This document shows, piece by piece, positions 47,192 through 57,430 of a DNA stretch of 64,000 nt. The DNA comes from Przewalskia tangutica (lineage: Eukaryota; Streptophyta; Magnoliopsida; Solanales; Solanaceae), in assembly GCA_029844215.1 (NCBI GenBank), contig CM056736.1, forward strand, positions 25,171,501 to 25,235,500, written 5' to 3'. The notes under the pieces are model-generated. The model ran no database searches and was not told the DNA's origin. It worked only from the letters and a program-made list of their open reading frames with translations. The translations under genes and the position numbers were made by a program. Each line of letters begins with the position of its first letter. Within the stretch, counting starts at the first letter, position 1.

Positions 47192-47398
47192 GTTACGTTA
47201 TAATATTAATCTCTGACGTTATTAATAACCACGTAACCTCTAGGGATGCATTTATAGAATATTATAAACAATCAACTAATAATTCAATAACTGCAAATGT
47301 CATAATATTAATCTCCATTAATATAAATATGAATATGTATAAAGTACATTTGTCCTAATACAGATTGTCTCTAGGACAATAAATATACTTTCAAACAC

Positions 47399-48182
47399 TC
47401 CCTTTGTTAGGGTACAAATTCAAACTCAAATTAATTGTCTCTTATGATATTAATTCTACTCATGAATTGTAAATGTCATTTGAAATTAGAAATCCATATT
47501 TCCAAGTAGAGCCATGATTTTAGACATATACTATAGTTTATGCTATTTCATAATTTAGTGTGTTGGATCAGAAATTCCCAACAGGAAGTCGTAGGATATA
47601 TGAGTAAGAGTCAGATGATATATGCATCATGCTTATATGTAAAGACAGAGAATTAGATTAAACAAAGCAAAGGACTTTCAAATATGGGAATAAGGGTTCT
47701 TTTTCTATATTGCAAAAAATTATATAGACTACGTGCTTTAATACTCCCCTCTCTCTCTCTCTGTGCGCGCACACGTTTGTGTAATTGTGTGTGTTACGGC
47801 TCTATGCTCTTGCATTCATTTAGTTTTCTTGCTAAAAGAGTTCATTGAAACTTCACTAGTTCAATATATATAGTTAAACGGGTTTAGATTTTATATACTG
47901 TTGGTGCAAATAATTTTTTATACTATTAGGTCATCCAAAAATATCTATCGGCAAACTCCAAAAAGTTTGATTTGCTGGAAAAATCACCCGCTATAACAAA
48001 TGCTAAGAAAGTAGTCATATATAGTGTAAACTTTTCACTATTGGTACTTTATTTTCAGGTTATAACCATATAATCGGACTAGATATGAAGATACAGCTAC
48101 GATTATTAGATCATCATAACTTAACGGTATAAATAATCTATATACTATATGGACACAAAAATTAACTTAAAAGTAATAAGAC
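47399..48182. other. Host-like DNA, no gene seen
   Basis: AT-rich sequence after the solo LTR. The only notable item is a CT/GT microsatellite (47748-47795). Confidence 0.5.
47748..47795. repeat. CT/GT-rich microsatellite
   Basis: A (CT)n run (47749-47762) is followed by GTGCGCGCACAC and a GT-rich tail. Confidence 0.85.
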
Positions 48183-48199
48183 AAGTAAGCGTATGTGTA

Positions 48200-48403
48200 A
48201 CCCGCAAAGGTAGCCAAGTTGGTGTAGCAGTAGAGCGCGGGACCGTAAGGTCACGAGTTCGATCCCCTGCATAAACCTTCTTGGTTGAGCCTGTCACACA
48301 TGGCTTGCCAAGTGTGGTTAATCGGCTGACGTGGTTTGCGGTATTGCGTCGGCCGAGTTTACTGCATGCGCACTCGAAAAGTAGCGGCTGGTTCGCCGTC
48401 AAA
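48200..48403 (+). mobile_element. tRNA-derived SINE with 17-bp TSD
   Basis: A 204-bp element is flanked by identical AAGTAAGCGTATGTGTA at 48183-48199 and 48404-48420. The head is tRNA-like with RNA polymerase III promoter boxes: A box TAGCCAAGTTGG (48211-48222) and B box GAGTTCGATCC (48255-48265). The body ends GTTCGCCGTC plus a few A. SINEs are non-autonomous retroelements mobilised by LINE enzymes. The identical TSD suggests a rather recent insertion. The family is not assigned. Confidence 0.93.
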
Positions 48404-48519
48404 AAGTAAGCGTATGTGTAGAAGACAAAATGCAACTTGCATTGATCTAGAGGTGAGTGGCGCTATGTAAAGGCAAAATAGAATATTCCTCTATGCTACC
48501 TGACCAGAATATCCTCTTA

Positions 48520-48818
48520 GGGCACGTTTGGTACGTTATATTAAGTTGAACTGTACTGGACAAAAAATCAATACAGCTTTTGGTGGACGTTTTCAGCCGC
48601 ACTAGACTATACTATTTTTAGAAATAGTACAATCCAACTGTCATTTTTTAGACTCATCTAGTAGGTAGATCTCCCCTGTACTGTATTAAAAAAAATACAG
48701 TTCATTATATATTAATACTCTAATACTGTTCATTATATATTAATACAGTCTAGTCCATTACAATACAATACATTTTAATGAAATTAATACAATCGAATAC
48801 GACGTACCAAACGAGCCC
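48520..48818. mobile_element. MITE with near-perfect terminal inverted repeats
   Basis: The left end GGGCACGTTTGGTACGT (48520-48536) and right end ACGTACCAAACGAGCCC (inverted, 48802-48818) match at 16 of 17 positions. 299 bp, AT-rich, no coding capacity. Flanks read TTA and TTG, which would fit a PIF/Harbinger-type TTA duplication with one change. An hAT origin (8-bp TSD) is not supported by the flanks. Confidence 0.8.
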
Positions 48819-50470
48819 TTGCATTTCACGAGAAGCCAAGGGAGGATAACGGTTAAAGAGAGAACCAAACTAGATAGAGAGTAACTAGCTAGGCAACTGT
48901 GGAAGCTAACAGAACCAGATCAAATTTGGTTCGTATTCAGATTGCGGTCGTTGAGACGTTTGATAAAGGAAGGTTACACATTCGATCGGAAACCCAATAA
49001 TAATAATATTTATTAATTAAATATATATAAAATAATATATTTTAATGTATAAAAAATCTATATTTATATGTATTAATTTTAATATATAAAAACTATATTT
49101 ATTGGATATTATGTTGGTCAACGTCTATTTAAAAACTCTTTTAATAAATGTCAAAGCAGAAACCCAAAAATAATATTTCTTTTTTATATTTAGTAAATTT
49201 TTTAATTGCAACATTCTGTATGACACCTTTATGTATAATTTTCAACAATTAACAAGGATTGAGGCCACCCTGTTGTCCATGTCGTGTAATTCCATATTAG
49301 ACTTAATACTATAATGAGTATAGCCGTGGGATACTAATCAATTAAACCTTTACAATTTGAACTTATTAACATTGGACACATAGAGTAGTACTAATCTAAT
49401 ATCTAATCAGAAATTCATAAATTTTAAAATAAAATTTAAAGTCCAATCCCTAATTTAAAAATCCAAATCAAATATTCAAAAATTAGAATTTCAATTTGGA
49501 TCTCGGGTTGGCCCAAACTATGCCGACTCCTAATACAAATTAGTTAAGTCATATTTTTTAATTATATTAGTAGCTACAAGTGTGAACTCTTATACCTATG
49601 GGCAACTCTAATTGTATTTCTCTCATGAATACAGTTAAGTTTGTCTCTAAGATTTTCTTAAAGAGATCCAATCCTGAAGAAGGCATCAACTGAAGTATAT
49701 ATTTCTTTCAATCTAAGTTGAAATGGAGGGTGTGGCCCTACATATAGGTCGATTAAATGGATAAAAATCATGATAGATAAGTTTCAAATCACAGTATAGG
49801 TAAATTAGTATTGTCTCTGAATTGTTGTCTTTCTGTATTCGGAAATATATTATAGAAACAAACACTAAGTAAAATCAGAAATCGAGATGAAGTAGAAAAA
49901 ACGTATGATAAAATCTGAACTCACAGTGTATTCTTAAGGAACTTAATCCCCCAAGTATCTATGTTACATATTATTTTCTCTCAGTATAGAACGAATTACC
50001 GTCACCGATGTAGCGGTACCTCAAGCGCCAATTGCAGCAAACACAAAGAATATGCCGAATCACGCTTAGAACTTTACTATTTTATGCAGAAAGAAGAGAG
50101 TTTACAGATTTTTTCGTAAGGAAAAACTCTAAGAAGCGTCAACATTTATATCCTACAAAGTAAAGGAGTGAAGAGGTGTGAAACCTTTTTCATGAAAAAT
50201 GTGCAATAGTTCATTACCCATTCACATACATTCATAAACCCCACATGAATTACACCATATCATTTAGGTATTCATTTATTTACTTGAGTCTAACTCAACC
50301 TCAAAATTAGCTAGCACATGAGAGGATGATTGCCCAAGTTCATATAAACAGATCACCAATTCATTTTCCAATTAATGAGGGACGCTAACACACTTTAACA
50401 CCCCTCTTCATGTCCAGACCCAACTAGAATGTGGACAATATAACATAAGGGCCCAAACATGGAAGACTTG
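48819..50470. other. AT-rich DNA, no gene seen
   Basis: No convincing ORF, RNA gene or complete repeat. Part of it (about 49970-50160) may be LTR-like, but no ends were found. Confidence 0.45.
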
Positions 50471-50482
50471 GCTCTGATACCA
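50471..50482 (-). other. Isolated PBS-like site
   Basis: On the minus strand TGGTATCAGAGC, a perfect initiator tRNA-Met type PBS, preceded by TTACA as at an LTR end. No gag or pol follows on its downstream side, so it marks a remnant LTR-element leader. Confidence 0.5.
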
Positions 50483-50639
50483 TGTAATACACAAGTTATT
50501 CTCCATAACTTTTGTATTACAAGTTTAAGCCGAACTTTTGCTTCAGATCCATGTAAGTAATAAAAAAAAATAGATTTCCTATCTATAATGACCCATTTGG
50601 TCATTTATTGTGTTTTGACTTCTGACACCCAAACACCCT

Positions 50640-51225
50640 TCTTGTAATTTTGTTCGAGCATTTATGGCTTATGGGGAGGGGTGACGCGGTTCCCGAGGCA
50701 CTCGGTGCGTTTCGGATTGAATCGGTGAAAATATAAATTTTCTAAGGTAAAAGAATGAGAAGGTTTGACCAAAGTCAACAATGAGGGTGCATTTTTTTAA
50801 AGTTTCATCGATTCCATTTGATTGTGTAATGCCATTTAGGACTTATTCGAGCCCTTGGTACGGTTCACAAGGTGATCGGATGAGAATCGAAGGAGAAATT
50901 ATAAGTTTAGTTGAGTTCAAAATTTGACCAAAATTTGACTTATGGATAAACGTATTTTTAATGGAGTTCTGACAGTTCCATGAGGCCTAAAATATTTTTA
51001 TGACTTAGTAGGGTAATTGATTCGTATCCCGTGGAGTTTGGGAAGGTTTTAGATGTTTGGTTGCCAACATCGCATTCGTGATGGTTGGGCCAGGTTGGGG
51101 TCGCGATTCGAGCCTGCTCTTGCGTCACGTAGAAGGAAATCACTAGACAAAATATTAAAACCTTAACGTGGATATTAGATTTCATTTTCTCATATTTGAA
51201 GTTCTAGATTTCAGGTTGTAATATC
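50640..51225 (+). mobile_element. Gypsy LTR fragment, left arm of an inverted repeat
   Basis: It matches, inverted and diverged, 51925-52830 (shared landmarks: GGCACTCGGTGC, GAGAAGGTTT, AAAGTTTCATC, GAGCAGGCTCG-type region, GATTTC). It is an LTR-like stretch without ORF. Confidence 0.7.
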
Positions 51226-51924
51226 AATTCAGTGCCCAAGATACTTCATTTTCTATAATTTAGACATGATATGTGGTGAAGATTGCATAAAAAATCAATA
51301 ATCAAGGGGTATAAGTCAAATATGGCCATCAAGCCCACATAATCAACAACATACCAAGTCAGTAGATTTAACACTACCTTCAATACCCAAAGGCTCGCAT
51401 GCATACACCGTCACTATTTATATAATGTATACGCATCTCAAATTGGAGTATAAAAGAGTAAGGCATAACCTACCTCTTAGCCTATCAGGAGTCACGAACC
51501 CCTCAAGCAACCATCTTTCCTTTAGAAGAAGTCTTAAATCGATCAAAATCTATCAATTACACGACCTATATGAGTATACAAATCTATTGATACCCATATT
51601 TATATACTTTTACACGAAATTCAAACGGACCCAAAATAGCCAAATCTGATCCCAAAGGGCCAAATAGGAATTTTAATTTAGAAATAGTTTACCCATAGTC
51701 TAAATAAGCTACACTCAGAAAATCACCCAAATCTATGCATGAATTCACCCTTAATTTCATGAAAAACTATTTCTAAGTTAGGGCTAAACCCACTAAATTT
51801 CCAACCTAAAAGCATGATTTAATTACTAACTAATGATAGGAATCTATAGTAATTGAAAGATTTAGAATTAGAATCTTACCCGCAAAGCTTACATGAGCAA
51901 AACCTCCTTGAAATATCTCCAACC

Positions 51925-53451
51925 CAAACTCTAGATATGAGAAAATGGAGTTTAAGTTCAATGTTGGGGTTTTAATATTCTACCCAATGATTTCCGTCTA
52001 CACAACTGCGAGAGCAGGCTCGCGATCGAGACCCTGACCCGACTTAACAATCGTGAACGTAGAGGTGGCATCGTGATTGTGATGCCTAGTCATGACCCAG
52101 CCCCTATTTACCTTTCGTGAACGCCATCAACCACCCCGATCGGGATGCCCCGCCAAGTCATACTCCACGATCGTGATAGTATGGACGCAATCACGAAAAA
52201 AGAATCACTGGCACCAGAAACCAGCTATCCAACAATTTCCCAAATCCTCAATTAATGCAAAGAACTCATTCGGAATCTCCCGGATACAAACCAAACATGT
52301 AACTCAAGTATAATCGACGCTATGAACTTGCTCGTGCACTCAAAATACTGATCCATTAATATTAAGGCACACATCTCTACTAAACCGCACTAATTTTCTC
52401 TCAAACCAAGACTTAGCGGCCAAGCATCCAAAACCTTCCATATGAACCATTACCATACTAAGTCATAAAGTACATTTCAAACCTCATGGAACTGTCAGAA
52501 CTCAATTACGAACACATTTACTCATAAGTCAAATTTTGGTAAAACTTCCCAAATTTTAAACTTTAATTTTCTAAACTTAGAATTTCTCATCTAATTTTCA
52601 TCATTGCCTTGGGGACTGTGCAAGGGTTCGACTAAGTTATAAATAACATTCCAAACCAAATAGATTGATGAAACTTTAAAAAAGACGCATTTAGCCCCAA
52701 TGTTGACTTTTGTGAAACCTTCTCACTCTCTTAACTTAGGAAATTTCCATTATCACTAAATTGTGCCACGCTTCGAACCATGGCCTGGGAGAAACATGCA
52801 CTCGGTGCCTGACTGCATATGACTGAGCGCCCCACCTGAGCTACTGAATCAACATGGGCATAAAAATATGCAATACTAATAGTGATTTAAAACATGTAAA
52901 GCCTAATACTGAAAAGATAGTCAGAAAATATAATTGCGAAAATAATATGAAAATGTAATAAGTTAGAAGAACTAGCATGACATGCTAGACTAATCTATGA
53001 AATATGTAAACATGAGTGTGAATACTAAAATTATTTTCACCAAGACAAGGCCCTGATATACATCTATTGTAATGCATAACATGAAAATAATCAAACTAAC
53101 ACTTTGAATGAAATGAGGCTCACCAATTGTTGATATTAATGAAATTCTAATGAGCAGATCCATCATCCTGAAACTCAGTACATGCACTGTGAATTGCAGG
53201 CCCCAGACAAAAAGGGATATAAGTACATTTAAATTGTATTGTAGGTAAAGCACCTGAAAGAATAAACAGGCACATGGAATAATAGAAACTGACATTAAAA
53301 CTATAACTTGAGCATGGACATGAGTATCATTTGACATGACCGAATTTATAACATGAGTAAAAACATTTTAAGTACATATGCATATATGTATCTGTACTTA
53401 AAACATTTTAAGTACATATGCATATCATTAGGATCTTTTATGGATAAGAAG
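51925..53451 (-). mobile_element. Gypsy 3' LTR region, right arm of the inverted repeat
   Basis: The part 51925-52830 is inverted to 50640-51225. 52831-53451 continues toward the gypsy pol remnant on the same strand, so this is probably its 3' LTR. LTR sequence also extends left (51226-51924). Exact ends were not found. The minus-strand ORF 52990-53337 is hydrophobic but lies in this noncoding context. Confidence 0.55.
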
Positions 53452-54440
53452 TCAAAACGCAAAAAAAAAGACCAAATGAATTGTTAAATCAAATACCAAT
53501 AAAACAATCGTTCGTCCTCGAATAATAAAGAAGAGAAAGGAAAATATGGTACCTAAACTGACAAATAACAGAGGATATATGTCCCTCATATCTTCCTCGG
53601 TCTCCCATGTGGCCTCATCAACGGGACGGTGCTTCCATTTCACATTCACTGAAGCTATTTCTTTGGATCTCAATTTTTTACTTGCCTATCTAGAATTGCC
53701 ACGGGCTCTTCCTCAAATGTCAAATTCTGGTCAAATAACCCATTCACGAACCGTCGATAATAACTCACGACGCCCATGAAACTCTGAATCTGTATCATCA
53801 AAGTAGGCCTAGACTAATCACAAACTACCTTAATCTTCTTAAGATCTACCACGATGTCATCCTTAAAAACCACATGTCCTAAAATAACCATCAAACTTAG
53901 CTAGAACTCACACTTAAAGGACTAGGCATAAAACTACTTCTACTTCAACAACCCAAACACGATCCTCAAGTGCTGCTCATGCTCCTATCTATTATGAAAG
54001 TAAACCAAAATGTCATCGATGAAGAAAATAACAAAAGAATCCAAATAGGTTTTGAAAACCCCATTCATCAAATTCATAGAAGACACCGGGGCATTTGTAA
54101 GCCCAAATGATATAACAAAGAACTCATAGTGACGGTAGCAAGTCCTGAAAGCCATTTTCATGACATCCTCCGCCTTAATTTTCAACTGATGATACCTGAT
54201 CTCAAATCAATCTTAGAGAAGACCAATGCACCCTGAAGCTGATCAAACAAGTCATCAATACAAGGTATATGGTTTTTATTCTTGATAGTGACCTTGTTCA
54301 ACTTCCTATAGTCGATACACATCCGCAAAGTACCGTCCTTATTCTTCACAAAAACACAGGACTACCCCAAGGGGAAACACTATGGGTCTAATAAACCCCT
54401 TACTTAGTAAATCCAATTATTCTTTCAACTCCCTCAACTC
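53452..54440 (-). pseudogene. Gypsy reverse transcriptase fused to chromodomain by deletion
   Basis: On the minus strand the polymerase runs from about 54440 to 53740 with FRTCYRHYEFFVISFGLTNAP, catalytic FIDDILVY and YYRRFVNG. The next residues are from the far C-terminus of integrase (EEEPVAILDRQV, then ASVNVKWKHRPVDEATWETEEDM, a chromodomain-like tail, 53452-53673). RNase H and nearly all of integrase are missing between them. The junction is near 53735. Several other stops and shifts are present. The element cannot transpose by itself. Confidence 0.8.
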
Positions 54441-54900
54441 TGTCGGTGCCCCCGATATATCAGAATAGAGATAGGTCGGGTGTTTGGCTCCAGATCAATC
54501 AAAAAGTCAATATCTTTGTCAGGCAGCATACCAGGTAGGTCTATAGGGAAAACCTTCGAAAACTCTCTCACTACCAGTACAGACTCAAGCGTATGAGGGT
54601 CAGCGCTAGTATCTCTGATATGGGGCAAGTAGAAAAATACCCCTTACCCACCATATTTTTGTTTTAGCATGACAATCTAAATTCACATGATAGAGAGCTA
54701 ACCAGCCTATACATAAGATAATGTCAAAGTCCACCCAAGTGTCATATCTCATAAACATAACCACATAAGACCGATAGACTCGATCCACTATCACAGAATC
54801 CCCAACATGAGTAGATAGATGAATGGGTACATTAAGTAGACCACATAACATATCCAGACCCTTAGAGAGAGAAAAAACACATAGGAATAAGTAGAACCCT
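54434..54900 (-). pseudogene. Gypsy protease and protease-RT linker remnant
   Basis: 54606-54851 shows the second half of the aspartic protease (HVGDSVIVDRVYRS, DFDIILCIGWLALYHVNLDC). 54434-54628 holds the linker (VVREFSKVFPIDLPGMLPDKDIDFLIDLEPNTRPISI). The active-site aspartate region is not preserved in an open frame. Stops and shifts separate the parts. Confidence 0.75.
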
Positions 54901-56340
54901 AGTCAAATATGACTGAGGCTGACCGATGACAAATTGAAATATTAGTTATGATAACCGCATTAGAATCCTCGGCCTTTGGTTAAGAAAAACATATAAATTG
55001 GCACATCTTCTCTCCAACTGTGTGCCTCTATGGCCACAATGTTATGTCTGAACTCCACTCCTCAAGGGCTGAGAACTGCCGCAAATATATTGATGACCAC
55101 ATCTACCAGGCTATGAACCCCTCTACAAGAAAATTTGCCTCTAACTAACAGTGATAAAGGTGTAGGCGTCTGAACTAGAGTGCTTTGTTAAGCTCCACCT
55201 TGTTCTAAATCAGGGACACTCCATCCTAATATGCCCTAGGTCACCCACTCATAGCATGCCCTATCAGCCATAGGTTGCTGAACTAATGTCAAAAAATCAG
55301 CATACCCTCTACGGTCTAAGAACTAGGAATAACAACCATGAGATATCTGCCCAGAATTGTACCAATTATGCACCTACTGAAATCTGAAGGGTTGACTAAA
55401 TGGGGTCACTAGAGTTGTATTGGTGGCCTCTGCCCTAGTATCCCCCAACTCTAGCAGAAGAATCATTAAAACTACCAAACCTACAAGCCCTTTTGTTGCT
55501 ATCTTTATCAAATACCTAGATCCTCACCATCTCAACCTTCTTGGAATGATCCACCAGTTCCTGGAAAAAAAAGCCCCAAAAGATTCTACCTTCAAGGTCA
55601 TCAATCAAAGAGGAAGGGTTAAACCCTTAACATAAAACTTAGTCCATGACAAATGAGGCGATCCAGTTGGTCAGCAATCAGTGTAGGACCTCCACCACTT
55701 CTTGGCATCTCCAATCAATTGAAAAATAACATAGTCCACCCTGTGTGACTCTACCAAACCCAAATTGTGAATCCTCTCATGACTGCTAACAATGAACACA
55801 TAAGCATCCTCCTCAGGAGTACTATAGAATCAGGGAGAACTCATCTTAGTAAACCTCTCAGACGATATCGTCTGCTCCTCATTAGTCATCACTAGTGCAT
55901 CAACAGGCTGTGGAGCAAAATCAGCCACAAAAACCTCATCAGGGGAGCCGTAACGACAACCGATTATGCCCCCAGAGTTCGAAACCTTACGACAGCTATC
56001 ACATTAGAAGTCTGAGCTCCTACTCTCATCTAAGAGTTATCTAGAGTAATCAGTATCATGCATACTTGGACTATACCCTCGAAGTAGCCCTAAATGTGAA
56101 ACAAATCCTCTTGAAATTTAGGAGTAGCAATGAATCCAGGTGGTGCATGTGTGAGTTTAATCTCATCTGCAGGAACTAGTTTCTCCTAAAAAATATCCTC
56201 TAAATTCAGAGTCACGTCCCTAATAGGGGCCTAAGTAGGTGTTGGTGCTTGAGCCCTAGCTAACATAGTAGCACGGGCTCTGCCCCTGTCATGCGCCTCT
56301 ACTATGTATCCTACCATATCAACATGAAATAGCCCTAGCA
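54901..56340 (-). pseudogene. Decayed gypsy gag
   Basis: A remnant zinc knuckle (GDLGHIRMECP-like on the minus strand, about 55210-55262) and scattered gag-like words are visible, but no frame longer than about 60 residues is open on the sense strand. The plus-strand ORF 55420-55635 is a shadow. Old and non-functional. Confidence 0.5.
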
Positions 56341-56627
56341 ACGAGCACAAGTGTAGGTGCAGGATCCTGACCTCCAACTATGGTCGATCACATCCTCACC
56401 ATCTGTAAGACAATAGAAGAATGATGTTAAGATATAAATGTGAACAAACTCGCACAAAAAAAAATGAATTAGATACCAATCAGAATGAACTAGCTCAAAA
56501 AGAAATAAATAATGAAAATTTCCTAAATGTCTCGTAACCTCTCGAGGATGGACATGTACCAATCCAAAAAACTCTACTAGATATTTCTCTTGTACTCATG
56601 AGACTAATGAACTTATGGCTCTGATAG

Positions 56628-56638
56628 TCTGATACCAA
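56628..56638 (-). other. Gypsy primer-binding site remnant
   Basis: On the minus strand TTGGTATCAGAC lies just after the presumed 5' LTR end. CTGATA is duplicated nearby (56621-56636). Confidence 0.6.
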
Positions 56639-56641
56639 TTT

Positions 56642-57425
56642 ATCACGGTCCCGATGGCTCTACACTGTCCTACCAGTAGGGAATCATCCTTAAGTTGTAA
56701 AATCATTGTAAAATAAAGCGGGGAAAAGTTAATTACATACGAGACATCATCTAAAAGTCTTAATATAAATATATAAAAGTGCAAAAAGATAACTTAGTCT
56801 TTATGATCCCAAAATTTGGTCTAATTTATTCTAAAGCACTAAAACAAGTCTAATACAAGTCCCACAAGATGAAATAACATTGTTTATATAAATCAAGTAA
56901 AATAGATAATGAAGAGATGTCTAGGGGCCACGGATCGGCCATGTAGCTCATCCTGAATATCTCAGATGTTGTGTCTCGGTATAAGCCATGAGGTCCCGAA
57001 CTGCAGCAAGGCTTTGTATCTGCATGGAGCGCAGCAAGTGTAGTATCATTACAACCACTAGTACCCCTAAGTATCATGGGCCGACAAGAAAGAGACGAAT
57101 CATATAGCATATAAAGACCCACCCTTCCTCACATCCAATAGGACATTATCCCTTTTTAGTTACGATGAAATAAGTCATGATTCATGTATTACAACTAATA
57201 GATATGTAGACAATCAACTTATTAAGTATTATATGAATTAGTGCAACCCATTTGGCTAGTATAAACTCGGTACAAATACTAGTAATCATTCCTTCTAGTC
57301 ATGACTCATGGGGAACTCGCGAGGTTCATATACACATTGTGGCGAGCAAGCCAATACTATAAACGATATATAATCTATTGCAGGTGTTACAATTCACTTT
57401 TACACAGAGAAATAAAAACTACTAC
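56642..57425 (-). mobile_element. 5' LTR region of the deleted gypsy element
   Basis: It begins (plus strand) ATCACGGTCCCG beside the PBS, like the TGTCACGACCCG end of the other gypsy LTRs. No ORF of note. It is cut at about 57425-57430 by the Tat-like LTR. Confidence 0.55.
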
Positions 57426-57430
57426 GAGGT

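Larger units (their letters stand above)
41399..47393 (-). mobile_element. Copia solo LTR carrying two nested solo LTRs
   Basis: It is the same LTR family as 20509/38618 but inverted. Ends are at 41399 (TGAAGGATTT on the plus strand, the LTR's 3' end) and 47393 (ATATACTTTCA, the LTR's start). It is flanked by a perfect AACAC duplication (41394-41398, 47394-47398). No internal region, hence a solo LTR. Without the two inserts and their duplications it is about 1.5 kb, as expected. Its TATA box (TATAAATA on the minus strand, 42955-42962) points toward the SAUR gene. Confidence 0.93.

Noticed and set aside
48211..48270. Possible tRNA gene (A and B boxes present)
   Set aside because: The sequence does not close into a full cloverleaf with an acceptor stem and is inside a TSD-flanked element, so it is a SINE head.
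52990..53337. 115-residue hydrophobic ORF, membrane-protein-like
   Set aside because: Lies in LTR-like DNA next to a gypsy pol remnant, is AT-rich, and has no homologous motif; hydrophobicity follows from T-rich codons.
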